From: Desulfosarcina sp.
GTDB taxonomy: Bacteria > Desulfobacterota > Desulfobacteria > Desulfobacterales > Desulfosarcinaceae
DNA: 39,773 nt
NCBI GenBank assembly: GCA_014237405.1
Contig: JABZFO010000148.1
Span: forward strand, 1-39,773
Direction: 5' to 3'
The notes beneath the pieces are model-generated. The model did not search any database. It was given only the letters and a program-made list of their open reading frames with translations, and was not told the origin of the DNA. The translations under genes and the position numbers were made by a program. Each line of letters opens with the position of its first letter. Positions within the stretch are counted from its first letter, which is position 1. Below are positions 16,626-24,333 of the stretch, piece after piece.

Positions 16626-17392
16626 CGCAGCTCATTCACCCGGGGAAGATAGTTCAGCGTGAACACTTCATCAGCCAGGTTTTTGCTGGTGACCTTGGCG
16701 TAGAGCATGACGGATTTATACCCTTTGTAAAGCGGGCTGTCCGTTTCCAGGACTGACGGGCGGACGAGGTTGTCGCCAAAGTCCTTTATCTCTTTGTAGT
16801 ATAGTGTTTTAATCAGCATCCCGCTGGCGGCATAGCATTCGATGGTTACGGGGACCATCGCTTTTTTATCCACCGTCATTTTGAGCCGGTCATAGGCCAC
16901 CGACGAGGTCTTCGCCGTGCAGGCGAGAATGTAGGCCCCGGCGGTTTCATCATCAATGGCGGCCTCATACTCCGCGCTGTAGTCCAGGCGCAGAATGTCT
17001 GAATTATTAAATACCCCTCCTACCACCGACTGCAGGCTGGTAATGCGTATCGGTCTTCCAACGCTGGGAATGTACAGCCACATATTTTCTCCCAGCCGCA
17101 GGGTGGCTCGCCCCTTTTCGCTGGCCGGAGACAGGAATAGCGCCACCATCTTCTCCTGGCCCTTTTTTACCGTGTACAGCACATACTCTTTTTTACTGCC
17201 GTCGGGTTCGATATTGATCAGCTTGCGGTACATCTCATAGGATTCGGGCTGCAGGTTGCGGTCCACCTGAAGCAGGATTTCGTTGCCGTCCTGGGCCGCT
17301 GCCGGAGCAGTTATAAGCAACCACGCAATCATGTAAAAGAGAAAGCCGCGGGAAAACATTCTCAGCTTCGATAATGGTTTGTTCCTCGTCAT
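16622..17392 (-). CDS. Periplasmic outer-membrane lipoprotein-sorting (LolA/LolB-like) protein
   Basis: A 256-residue exported protein with a signal peptide (FLFYMIAWLLITAPAAAQ). Its body fits the outer membrane lipoprotein-sorting fold seen next to ABC and RND lipid transporters: YEMYRKLINIEPDG, RATLRLGENMWLYIPSVGRPIRI, VGGVFNNSDILRLDY and DSPLYKGYKSVMLYAKVTS. The family has an incomplete beta-barrel that cradles a lipid or acylated substrate. It sits between the FtsX-type permease (17407) and the barrel gene (overlapping ATGA), so it is probably the periplasmic carrier of this export route. Cargo unknown. Confidence 0.85.
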   Translation of the reverse strand: MTRNKPLSKLRMFSRGFLFYMIAWLLITAPAAAQDGNEILLQVDRNLQPESYEMYRKLINIEPDGSKKEYVLYTVKKGQEKMVALFLSPASEKGRATLRLGENMWLYIPSVGRPIRITSLQSVVGGVFNNSDILRLDYSAEYEAAIDDETAGAYILACTAKTSSVAYDRLKMTVDKKAMVPVTIECYAASGMLIKTLYYKEIKDFGDNLVRPSVLETDSPLYKGYKSVMLYAKVTSKNLADEVFTLNYLPRVNELR

Positions 17393-17406
17393 GCGCGATA
17401 CCTCCT

Positions 17407-18654
17407 TTATACGTGCCGCAGGGCGGCGATGGGGTCCATTCGGGCCGCCTTGAAGGCCGGCTGTACGCTGGCGGCCACGGCAATACCGATGACGATCAAC
17501 ACGATGGTGATCACATCTCCGGCGCCGATGGTGGGCGCCAGCACCAGGTTGGACTGCCGCCCGAAATCAAAGGTGAGGCCGGCGGCGTTGATGGCGGCAA
17601 TGCTGATCAGGCTGATCACCGTTCCCACCACCGTTCCCAGCACGCCGAGCAGAAAGCCCTCGACCACGAACAGGGCCATAATCTTGCCCGGCAGCGTTCC
17701 GATGGCGGCAATGGTACCGATTTCATTGATCCGCTCGTACACCGCCATGATCATCACATTCATGATGCTTACCAGCACAATGGCCACCAGCATGATTTTG
17801 ATGAACAGGGTCATCAGGTCGATCATTTTGGCAATATTGTAAAATGGCGACAGCTTCTCCCAGGTGTGCACCTCGAATACCGGCCGGTCGTTTTTGTCCC
17901 TGATGGATTCAAGTTCGGCCTTGAGGACGGAAAACACCCCGGGCAGATCATCCATGTTTTTCAGGCGGATGGCAATTTCACTGACTTCAACACCGCTGAT
18001 GCGCAGCAGCTCTTTGGCATCGTCCAGGTGAATCACCCCGTCCCGGCCCCCGGGGCCGGAAATGCCTTCCAGGACGCCGCTGACCGTAAAGGTTTTTCCA
18101 TTGACCGAGCCGTCCTTGTTGTTGGCCACCAGCACCACGCCGTCTCCTACTTTTACTTTCATGCCCTTGGCAATCAACTCTGGAATGAGGATCTGGCCCT
18201 TTTGCAGCAGGGTTTCTTTCTTTTCCCCTTGAACAATGCGGTCGGTAAGCAGTGGCACGGTCTTGACCTCCTGCTCGGGGATCACCGTATTGAGCCGAAT
18301 GTTGGTGGTCTCGGTAAAATTGCTGAACATGGCCCCGAGCTTGATGCGCATGGAAAACGATTCAATCTCCGCTGTGTCGCCGAGGAGCTGCGTCACCTTG
18401 GCCACTTGCTGCGGGTTCAGGTTACGGTTGAGCGGCAGGTTGTCGATGGAGGCCAGGTAGCCTTTGCGGTGGACCTGGAGGTGGCCGATCATGGAGTCGG
18501 TTATCTGGCCCACCATCATCTGCTTGAACGATCCGGTGATGGAAATGAACAGCAGGACGGCCACCACCCCCAGGGTGATCAGGGTCGATGTGAGCAGGGT
18601 GCGGCGCTGGTACCGGCGAAGATTGCGGGTGGCGATTTTGATGACATTAAGCAT
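17407..18654 (-). CDS. FtsX/MacB/LolE-type ABC transporter permease
   Basis: A 415-residue inner-membrane permease. One transmembrane helix lies near the N-terminus (TLITLGVVAVLLFISITGSF), followed by a periplasmic MacB-PCD-like domain (residues about 45-270). Three C-terminal helices follow (for example IMLVAIVLVSIMNVMIMAVYERINEIGTI is one helix plus its cytoplasmic loop). This 1+3 topology belongs to mechanotransmitting exporters such as LolCE and MacB, which extract lipids or lipoproteins rather than pump solutes across. The start ATG (18652-18654) overlaps the end of the ATPase gene by 8 nt. Only one permease gene is present, so the transporter is probably a homodimer. Confidence 0.93.
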   Translation of the reverse strand: MLNVIKIATRNLRRYQRRTLLTSTLITLGVVAVLLFISITGSFKQMMVGQITDSMIGHLQVHRKGYLASIDNLPLNRNLNPQQVAKVTQLLGDTAEIESFSMRIKLGAMFSNFTETTNIRLNTVIPEQEVKTVPLLTDRIVQGEKKETLLQKGQILIPELIAKGMKVKVGDGVVLVANNKDGSVNGKTFTVSGVLEGISGPGGRDGVIHLDDAKELLRISGVEVSEIAIRLKNMDDLPGVFSVLKAELESIRDKNDRPVFEVHTWEKLSPFYNIAKMIDLMTLFIKIMLVAIVLVSIMNVMIMAVYERINEIGTIAAIGTLPGKIMALFVVEGFLLGVLGTVVGTVISLISIAAINAAGLTFDFGRQSNLVLAPTIGAGDVITIVLIVIGIAVAASVQPAFKAARMDPIAALRHV

Positions 18655-19351
18655 GAGCCCCTCCTTCCTCGTTCTGGCGTTTCAACAGCTGGCCGTCTTC
18701 CAGGGTGAAAACGATTTCCGCGTTGCGCATTATTTTGGGGTCATGGGTGGAAAAGACGAAGGTGGTGTTGAACTCATCGCGCATCTTTTTCATCAACTGG
18801 ATGATCCGGTTGGCCGTCTCTCCGTCCAGGTTGGCGGTGGGTTCGTCGGCCAGCACCAGTTTGGCATTGGTGACCAGTGCCCTCGCCACGGCTACCCGCT
18901 GCTTCTGGCCGCCTGATATCTGGCGGGGGTATTTATTACCCTGATCCCCCATGCCAACGGCTTCGAGCAGCTCGCTTACCCGCTTTTTGCGCGCCGAAGC
19001 GGGCCAGTTCTGCACCATGAGCAATGGATATTCCACGTTTTCAAAGACGGTCAGTACCGGAATCAGGTTGAAGTCCTGAAACACGAAGCCGATGTGCTCT
19101 CCCCTGAATTGAGCGGCCTGTTGTCGATCCATGCGGACAATATCCCGGCCGGCGACCTGCAGCGATCCCATAGAGGGTGGATCGAGGCATCCGATCATAT
19201 TGAGCAGGGTGCTTTTGCCACTGCCCGAAGGCCCCACGAACGAGACAAAGGAGGCGGGTTCGATGGTGAAATTGACGTCGCGGATGGCCGTTACCAAGAT
19301 GTCACCGAGCTGGTATGTTTTTTTCAAGTTTTCTGCAACCACCAAAGACAT
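18647..19351 (-). CDS. LolD/MacB-like ABC transporter ATPase
   Basis: A 234-residue cytoplasmic nucleotide-binding subunit. Walker A is GPSGSGKST near residue 38, Q-loop FVFQDFNLIPVLT near 90, signature ISGGQKQRVAVARAL near 145, Walker B LVLADEPTANLD near 165 and the H-loop FSTHDPKIM near 200. ADEPTANLDGETA is the LolD/MacB pattern. First gene of a minus-strand operon (ATPase, permease, carrier, barrel). The start ATG at 19349-19351 is preceded by GGAAAGGAAA on the coding strand. Confidence 0.94.
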   Translation of the reverse strand: MSLVVAENLKKTYQLGDILVTAIRDVNFTIEPASFVSFVGPSGSGKSTLLNMIGCLDPPSMGSLQVAGRDIVRMDRQQAAQFRGEHIGFVFQDFNLIPVLTVFENVEYPLLMVQNWPASARKKRVSELLEAVGMGDQGNKYPRQISGGQKQRVAVARALVTNAKLVLADEPTANLDGETANRIIQLMKKMRDEFNTTFVFSTHDPKIMRNAEIVFTLEDGQLLKRQNEEGGAHA

Positions 19352-19652
19352 GGGCGTTTCCTTTCCTGTGCCGCCATTGCATTCAAACAGTTAAAGATAT
19401 GAATTCAGTATAGATGCGAAGGTATTGCTCGCATCTGGGCCTAATATAGTGGCACGTGACGAGATTTTCAATATGCCCGGGTGCAAAACGGCTCCCCATG
19501 ATCAAAGAATCCGTCCGCATCTATATCCACCGAGGTGAAGGCATCCACACCGGCACCAGGGATGTGATCGCTCAGTTCTTCGGAATCCAATCACCCAACC
19601 CTATTTTTAACCATTGCGTTGAACGGCCCCGATTCCTTTAAGGGACTGCCGT
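19352..19652. other. Intergenic region upstream of the ABC operon
   Basis: About 300 bp without a convincing gene on either strand. A short plus-strand frame (19456-19641) lacks recognisable motifs and a good ribosome site. Apart from the palindrome at 19412-19436 I see nothing definite; it must hold the promoter of the minus-strand ABC operon and the 3' leader of the RACo-like gene. Confidence 0.5.
19412..19436 (-). promoter_or_regulatory. Operator-like palindrome upstream of the ABC operon (AGATGCGA-N9-TCGCATCT)
   Basis: Perfect 8-nt arms with a 9-nt spacer lie 61 bp upstream of the ATPase start. The symmetry resembles sites for dimeric repressors such as TetR-family proteins, but no such regulator is encoded nearby. 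Confidence 0.45.
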
Positions 19653-21737
19653 TTACGCCGCCGCGGTCACGGTTGGAAATGATTTCAAATTGGTGTGGGG
19701 CAGAAACAGGGCCGAGGTGAATTCGTCCATATACCGGGGGTTGCTGGAGAAGTCGATGTAAGTCATGTTGTTGCAGATCTCCCGGGCCTCCTGGCGGTAG
19801 TCGGTGGAGAGCAGAGCCATGTAAGCCCCGACAATGGATGCGTTTCCCATGTAGTTGAATTTGCTTCGATCGATATCCGGCAGCAGGCCGATAGTCACGG
19901 CTTTTTCGATGTTGAGATACTGCCCGAACCCGCCGGTGATGATCATGCGCTCCACCATGGAAAAGTCCATCCCCGCTTCGCTCAGCAAGGTCGTGAAGCC
20001 GGCATAGACGGCGCCTTTGCTGTAGATGAGATTTTTCAGGTCCGATGCGGTGAAGACGATGTCCTCCTTCATGGGTGTGTCATCGGCAAACACCAAAACG
20101 TAGGCCGGTTCGTCGCCCTGATCCCGCACGCGTTCGTTCTTCAGCCCTTTTTGGAACCGGCCGCTCTGGTCAACGATGCCGGTTTTCAATAATTCTGAAA
20201 TCAGGTCGATCATGCCCGATCCGCAGATGCCTCGGGCTGGCGTGTTACCCACCATTACCAAATCCGGCACCAGTGTTTCCGGGTCGATGGTCATCTTTTC
20301 GATGGCGCCTTCTTCGGCGCGCATGCCCCAGCGGATGCCCCCGCCTTCGAAGGCCGGCCCGGCGCTGCAGGCGGCGGTCATCAACCACTCTTTGTTGCCC
20401 AGCACAATCTCGCCGTTGGTGCCGATGTCGATATACAGGGTCACCGGTTCCTCCCGGTGAAATCCGGTGTACAGAATCCCGGAGACTATATCACCCCCCA
20501 CATAGCTGGCTGGACCGGGCATGACGAACACCGCTGCGATGGGGTTTGCCTTCAGGCCAATTTCTCCAGCTTTTAAAATGGGAAAATCCGATACCGTGGG
20601 GATATATGGATCCCGTCGGATGTATCGGGGTTCGATCTGAAGCAGCAGGTGGGCCATGGTGGTATTACCCGAAATCACGACATTGCGGATTCCGTCTGCC
20701 TTGGTGCCGGCGCTGTCCAGAGCCTCACCGATCAGACTGTTGATGGTGGCCAGGGCCATGCGGCTGAGCTTCTTCACCCCGTTTTTTTCAGCACAGACGA
20801 TGCGATTGATCACATCGTCCCCGCAATCGGCCTGGCGGTTGTGGCCGGCGGTGGCAGCCACGATGGTGCCGTCAACCAAGTCCACGAGGTAGACCACGAT
20901 GGTCGTGGTGCCCACATCGATGGCCAGCCCAAGTGAAGGCTGCGCACCGTTGCCGGCACGCACCTCAAGAATTTCATTGGCGCATCGTCGGCGAATCACC
21001 GATGCGGTGATGTTCCAGTTGTCCTGGCGGACGACCTCGGCCAGTTGTCGCATGACCTTGATGCCCACGTTCAGCCGGGCCACATCACATCCCGTCTTTT
21101 TCAGTCCCCGATTGAGCCGGTCCAGATCGCTTACCGAATCTTCAAGGGTCGGCGGTTCCAGGGTTAGCGGAATCTCTTTGAGCATGGGATCGATCTCTTT
21201 GACCAATACTTTGAGTCGTTCGGTGGCCGCCTGGCCCATGCCGGCAATCTTCAGTTTTCGTTCGATGGCCTCTTCGGGGATCTGCACGGACACATCGCCG
21301 GTCACCGTACTCTGGCAGGCCAGCACGTATCCTTTCTCTTTTTCGCCATCGGTCAACAGGGGCGTGGGCAGGGAGGTTACGTTTCCGGAAACCACCACCA
21401 GTTTGCATTTTCCGCAGGAGCCTTTCCCGCTGCATGAGGCGTTGACATGAACCTCTGCGGCCTGGGCCGCCTCCAGCAGTGTGCTGCCGGCGGGCATGGA
21501 AACGGTTTTTTCTTCGGGGAGAAATGTGATCGTATGTACGGCAGCTGCCGCTTCTTTGGATTCTTCGGCATCCCATCCCTCTTTGCGCTTGCTCATGAAC
21601 CAGATAGGGCAGGCCGATCGGTATTTACAATAGAGCTTTGGGTCTCTACATTCCAGGCACTCTTCACACAAGTAGATTTGATGCTTCATGCAGATGTATG
21701 GGGTCTCACGATCCGGATGGTTGATACACTTTCCCAT
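19653..21737 (-). CDS. RACo-like [2Fe-2S]/ASKHA protein (corrinoid protein reductive activator)
   Basis: A 694-residue cytoplasmic protein. Residues 1-48 form a Cys/His-rich zinc-type module (CINHP, CMKH, CEECLEC, YCKYRSACP). Residues about 68-155 are a [2Fe-2S] ferredoxin (CSGKGSCGKC, then VLACQ). A linker leads to the ASKHA ATPase fold (GLAIDVGTTTIVVYLVD near 270, ISGNTTMAHLLL near 355, YIDIGTNGEIVLG near 435, GICGSGMIDL near 500, ITGGFGQYLN near 620). RACo proteins use ATP to drive low-potential reduction of inactive cob(II)alamin in methyl-transferring corrinoid proteins, so it fits the methyl-branch genes of this window. It could serve the acetyl-CoA pathway corrinoid protein or a demethylating methyltransferase; neither is encoded here. 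The N-terminal zinc-type module is an addition to basic RACo. Confidence 0.9.
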   Translation of the reverse strand: MGKCINHPDRETPYICMKHQIYLCEECLECRDPKLYCKYRSACPIWFMSKRKEGWDAEESKEAAAAVHTITFLPEEKTVSMPAGSTLLEAAQAAEVHVNASCSGKGSCGKCKLVVVSGNVTSLPTPLLTDGEKEKGYVLACQSTVTGDVSVQIPEEAIERKLKIAGMGQAATERLKVLVKEIDPMLKEIPLTLEPPTLEDSVSDLDRLNRGLKKTGCDVARLNVGIKVMRQLAEVVRQDNWNITASVIRRRCANEILEVRAGNGAQPSLGLAIDVGTTTIVVYLVDLVDGTIVAATAGHNRQADCGDDVINRIVCAEKNGVKKLSRMALATINSLIGEALDSAGTKADGIRNVVISGNTTMAHLLLQIEPRYIRRDPYIPTVSDFPILKAGEIGLKANPIAAVFVMPGPASYVGGDIVSGILYTGFHREEPVTLYIDIGTNGEIVLGNKEWLMTAACSAGPAFEGGGIRWGMRAEEGAIEKMTIDPETLVPDLVMVGNTPARGICGSGMIDLISELLKTGIVDQSGRFQKGLKNERVRDQGDEPAYVLVFADDTPMKEDIVFTASDLKNLIYSKGAVYAGFTTLLSEAGMDFSMVERMIITGGFGQYLNIEKAVTIGLLPDIDRSKFNYMGNASIVGAYMALLSTDYRQEAREICNNMTYIDFSSNPRYMDEFTSALFLPHTNLKSFPTVTAAA

Positions 21738-21865
21738 GATTCAGCGCTCCCTTCAACCGCCGATGGGTCGGCGGATAATTTTCAGTAGTCGACAACAATG
21801 CCATAAATATACCAGAGACGATTGCCAATGCCAGGTTTTTTTCAAGATAGTGGGCCATGGTGCCG

Positions 21866-22204
21866 TCATTGTGGTGGATGAGGCCGACCAATCAGCTTTT
21901 TTAACGCCATGTTGAGCGTCTCTGCGGTTTGAACGCCGATAAAGCGGTTCATCTCTCTGCCTTCTTTAAAAAGAATGATGGTGGGAATGCTCTGAATCCC
22001 CAGGTGCAGGGCGATGTCTCGGTTTTCGTCGATATTTATCTTCTTGACCGCTGCCTTACCCTGGTAGTCCTTTTTCAATGCGTCGATGATCGGTTTTTGA
22101 GCACGGCACGGACCGCACCACGGTGCATCAAAATCCAACAAGGTCACCCCGTGCAGGATCGACCGTTCAAAATTTTTCTGAGTTAATCGTCCAATCGCAG
22201 CCAT
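21866..22204 (-). CDS. Thioredoxin
   Basis: A 112-residue thioredoxin with the classical active site WCGPC in FDAPWCGPCRAQKP near residue 28. The cis-Pro loop is SIPTIILFKEG, and the start reads MAAIGRLTQKNFERSIL. It is a cytoplasmic dithiol reductant. The ATG at 22202-22204 has AGGAGA 6 nt upstream; an in-frame extension to 22273 is unlikely. It lies upstream of the RACo-like gene in the same direction, 128 bp away, and may share a transcript. A sigma-54-like promoter is found at 22257-22272. Confidence 0.94.
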   Translation of the reverse strand: MAAIGRLTQKNFERSILHGVTLLDFDAPWCGPCRAQKPIIDALKKDYQGKAAVKKINIDENRDIALHLGIQSIPTIILFKEGREMNRFIGVQTAETLNMALKKLIGRPHPPQ

Positions 22205-22256
22205 TGCTATTCTCCTGGTGCCATTTAACCTGATCCCATTTAAAAGGATTAACTTA

Positions 22257-22272
22257 AACAACTTTTGTGCCA
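22257..22272 (-). promoter_or_regulatory. Sigma-54-like promoter for thioredoxin/RACo genes
   Basis: On the minus strand TGGCAC, AAAAG, TTGTT: the -24 box is perfect and spacing is exact, but the -12 dinucleotide is GT instead of GC. It lies 53 bp before the thioredoxin ATG. Its -24 box is one arm of the inverted repeat at 22267-22284. Confidence 0.6.
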
Positions 22273-22284
22273 CATGGGTGGCAC
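22267..22284. promoter_or_regulatory. Palindrome over the -24 box (GTGCCAC-ATGG-GTGGCAC)
   Basis: Perfect 7-nt arms with a 4-nt spacer include the TGGCAC box of the thioredoxin promoter. A protein bound here would mask sigma-54 contacts, so this could be a repressor site, or simply a fortuitous mirrored TGGCAC. Confidence 0.4.
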
Positions 22285-23466
22285 GACATGAAATTATTTG
22301 AGAAGTTGTTTAATATGCTGAAAAAAGAAATAGTTGTGTGATTCTTCAATGTCTGCTTGAATTTCTTGGGAGACACCAAAGTGATGGTGAGGTGGATGGG
22401 TACCGTTACTTCTGGAAGGGTGTTCCGTGGGTTAACGTTAGGTAACGTTTTTAAGGTGATATTTGTCGTACCATGTCATTAGCTCTTTAGAGAAACATTC
22501 TGCTCCCTTGACTTCATAAAGTTATACGTGTATCGTACGTGCGATTATTGAAGAGAGGTGTAGTGGATTAATTTCGATCCTTCAGTCGAAAGTAAAATCC
22601 TCAAGCAGCAACCCGCCGTCATTGTAAACAATGATGCTGCCAATCATTTCCTCAATAGAGTCCAAGTCGTTCCCCTCACGAGTAGCGTTGGCAAACTCTA
22701 CCCAAGCGAAGCATATGTGATGTTTCGTGGAAAAAAGCCAAGGCTATGGCCGATCAGTTTATCACGGTGAGCAAGAAGCGGCCAAGAAATTCATCAGGAT
22801 CGGTTTCCTCCACTGAGATGGAGGGTATCGGTCAGGCAATCGCGATCCAACTTGATCTCTAAGGAGTAGCGCAAAAATAAGTTCGTAATTATTTTGTGTT
22901 GAGGCGCTCGCCTGACAAGGCGCGAAAGTGCAGGAATATCATGTATATTCCAAGCGTTCGCAACGCAGCTAGGTGGGATGCATCGGCGCTTAAAATGTGA
23001 AGTTGTTTTTACGCGACCCTTAGCAGCGAACAAGCGCTTGATAGGGACCTGGAAAAGCCGCCCCTTTTTTGAAAGGCATTTTTAAACCAACCTTGTTATC
23101 TTTTTAGTTGCCTTTTGGTCATCATTTCTCGGCTCTTCAGCTTCTCGTTATCTTCTTGATGTAGATAATTGCTTGAAAATTCGTAAAGCATGGTGGTGTG
23201 TTGTTCAATGTCGGCTTGAGGCTTGTAGGCTGATAACTAATGGATATTATAATAAAAAAGAGCGCTTTCTTCAAATATTTTATTGCGAAGCTCGGGTTTA
23301 ATACCCCGCCGCTTGCGGCGTTTAAATTGAACATAACCTATTTTGATTCCCCTGTGATACCCCGCTGCTTGCGGCGGGGTAGTTCATTTATCCTTAGAAA
23401 ACCTGGTCCTCTGGGCCAAGCTTCTTTACTTTAAATCATACACAATAATAAAGGGAGGATATAAAT
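22285..23466. other. A+T-rich intergenic region with gene remnants and palindromes
   Basis: Nearly 1.2 kb with no complete gene. It contains a palindrome AACGTTA-GG-TAACGTT (22434-22449). Two minus-strand C-terminal fragments in one frame are separated by stops: one ends at 22582 (AWVEFANATREG, GSIIVYNDGGLLLEDF) and one ends at 22438 (GAECFSKELMTWYDKY). I do not recognise either. Two palindromic repeats lie at 23301-23381. A leader with GGGAGG precedes the TTG start at 23467. It reads like a graveyard at the border of an acquired segment. No tRNA or intact integrase was found. Confidence 0.5.
23301..23381. repeat. Pair of REP-like palindromes (ATACCCCGC-YGCTTGCGGCG)
   Basis: The second copy, 23357-23381, is a near-perfect hairpin: TACCCCGC and its partner GCGGGGTA around a CTGCTTGCG centre. 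The first copy, 23301-23320, shares 19 of its first 20 bases but lacks the closing GGGTA arm. They are 56 bp apart, G+C-rich within A+T-rich DNA, and look like a dispersed intergenic element. Confidence 0.6.
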
Positions 23467-24333
23467 TTGAAGCATCATTACTCTAAAAATGAACGTGTGA
23501 CCACAGCATTACTTCTTGCAGCCGGCATAGGTAGCCGCCTGCATCCCTTGACGCGGAATGTGCCTAAATGCCTAACAAAAGTCAATGGCATATCGATACT
23601 CGAACGGCTGACCTCCACATTGAATCAGCATGGTTTCAAACGTCTGGTTGTGATCACAGGATATCTGGAAAACCGTATTCGGGAGTTTCTGGGAGATCAG
23701 GTGGGGGGCATAAAAATAGATTATATTTACAGTCCGTTATACAGGACAACCAATAATATCTATTCTCTCTGGATGGCATGTGAAGTTATTAATGAGCCAT
23801 TTCTGCTACTCGAAAGTGATCTTGTTTTTGATGAATCACTTCTGGATGCCATGCTATATTCTGACAGAATAGCTGTTGCGAAGATGCAGCCCTGGATGAA
23901 TGGGTCATGTGTTACGATCAATAAATTTCAACAGGTTAAAACATTTTTTGCAGACAGCGCAAACGCTTTTGGGGAGATCAAATACAAGACGGTTAATATT
24001 TACAGCATTTCCCTTGCTTCGTGGCATCGTATTGAAAAAAAATTAGACCAGCGTATTTCAGAGGGCAAAGTAAATGACTATTACGAAACCGTATTTGCGG
24101 AAATGATTGCTGACGGCAGCCTCTCTTTTAAAATTGTCTCTTTTGACGGCAAGCCATGGTATGAAATAGACACCATTGGCGATCTGGTAAAGGCTGAGAA
24201 ACTATTTTCCTCAGACAATTATACGATCCCGAAAACGGTTACTCTTTCACAACCTGGTTATCTTAACATGCAATTGATCAATGCGGTAACATTCCCCCCA
24301 AAAATGACAGTGACCTTAAATGTCACTAAATAA
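23467..24333 (+). CDS. Nucleotidyltransferase (LicC/PntC-like sugar-phosphate or phospho-amino-alcohol cytidylyltransferase)
   Basis: A 288-residue cytoplasmic NTP transferase. The nucleotide-binding signature LLLAAGIGSRLHPLTRNVPKCL is at residues 16-37 (split here: LAAGIGSRL, then PKCL). The substrate-side pattern RTTNNIYSLWMA near 98 is characteristic of choline-phosphate and 2-aminoethylphosphonate cytidylyltransferases. ESDLVFD near 118 supplies the metal Asp, and WYEIDTIGDL near 238 is the second acidic site. It starts at TTG 23467, 9 nt after GGGAGG; no upstream ATG exists. First gene of a four-gene operon, overlapping the next by 14 nt. It probably makes a CDP-linked amino-alcohol or phosphonate. 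Confidence 0.85.
   Translation: MKHHYSKNERVTTALLLAAGIGSRLHPLTRNVPKCLTKVNGISILERLTSTLNQHGFKRLVVITGYLENRIREFLGDQVGGIKIDYIYSPLYRTTNNIYSLWMACEVINEPFLLLESDLVFDESLLDAMLYSDRIAVAKMQPWMNGSCVTINKFQQVKTFFADSANAFGEIKYKTVNIYSISLASWHRIEKKLDQRISEGKVNDYYETVFAEMIADGSLSFKIVSFDGKPWYEIDTIGDLVKAEKLFSSDNYTIPKTVTLSQPGYLNMQLINAVTFPPKMTVTLNVTK

Noticed and set aside
17374..18708. Plus-strand frame of 444 codons over the ABC permease
   Set aside because: Shadow of the permease gene; composition is His/Gly/Asp-rich as expected of an antisense frame.
22582..22746. A small intact minus-strand gene
   Set aside because: The frame opens after a stop with no start codon or ribosome site; it looks like a C-terminal fragment.
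23301..23381. CRISPR array
   Set aside because: Only two copies, palindromic and unequal, with no regular spacers and no cas genes.
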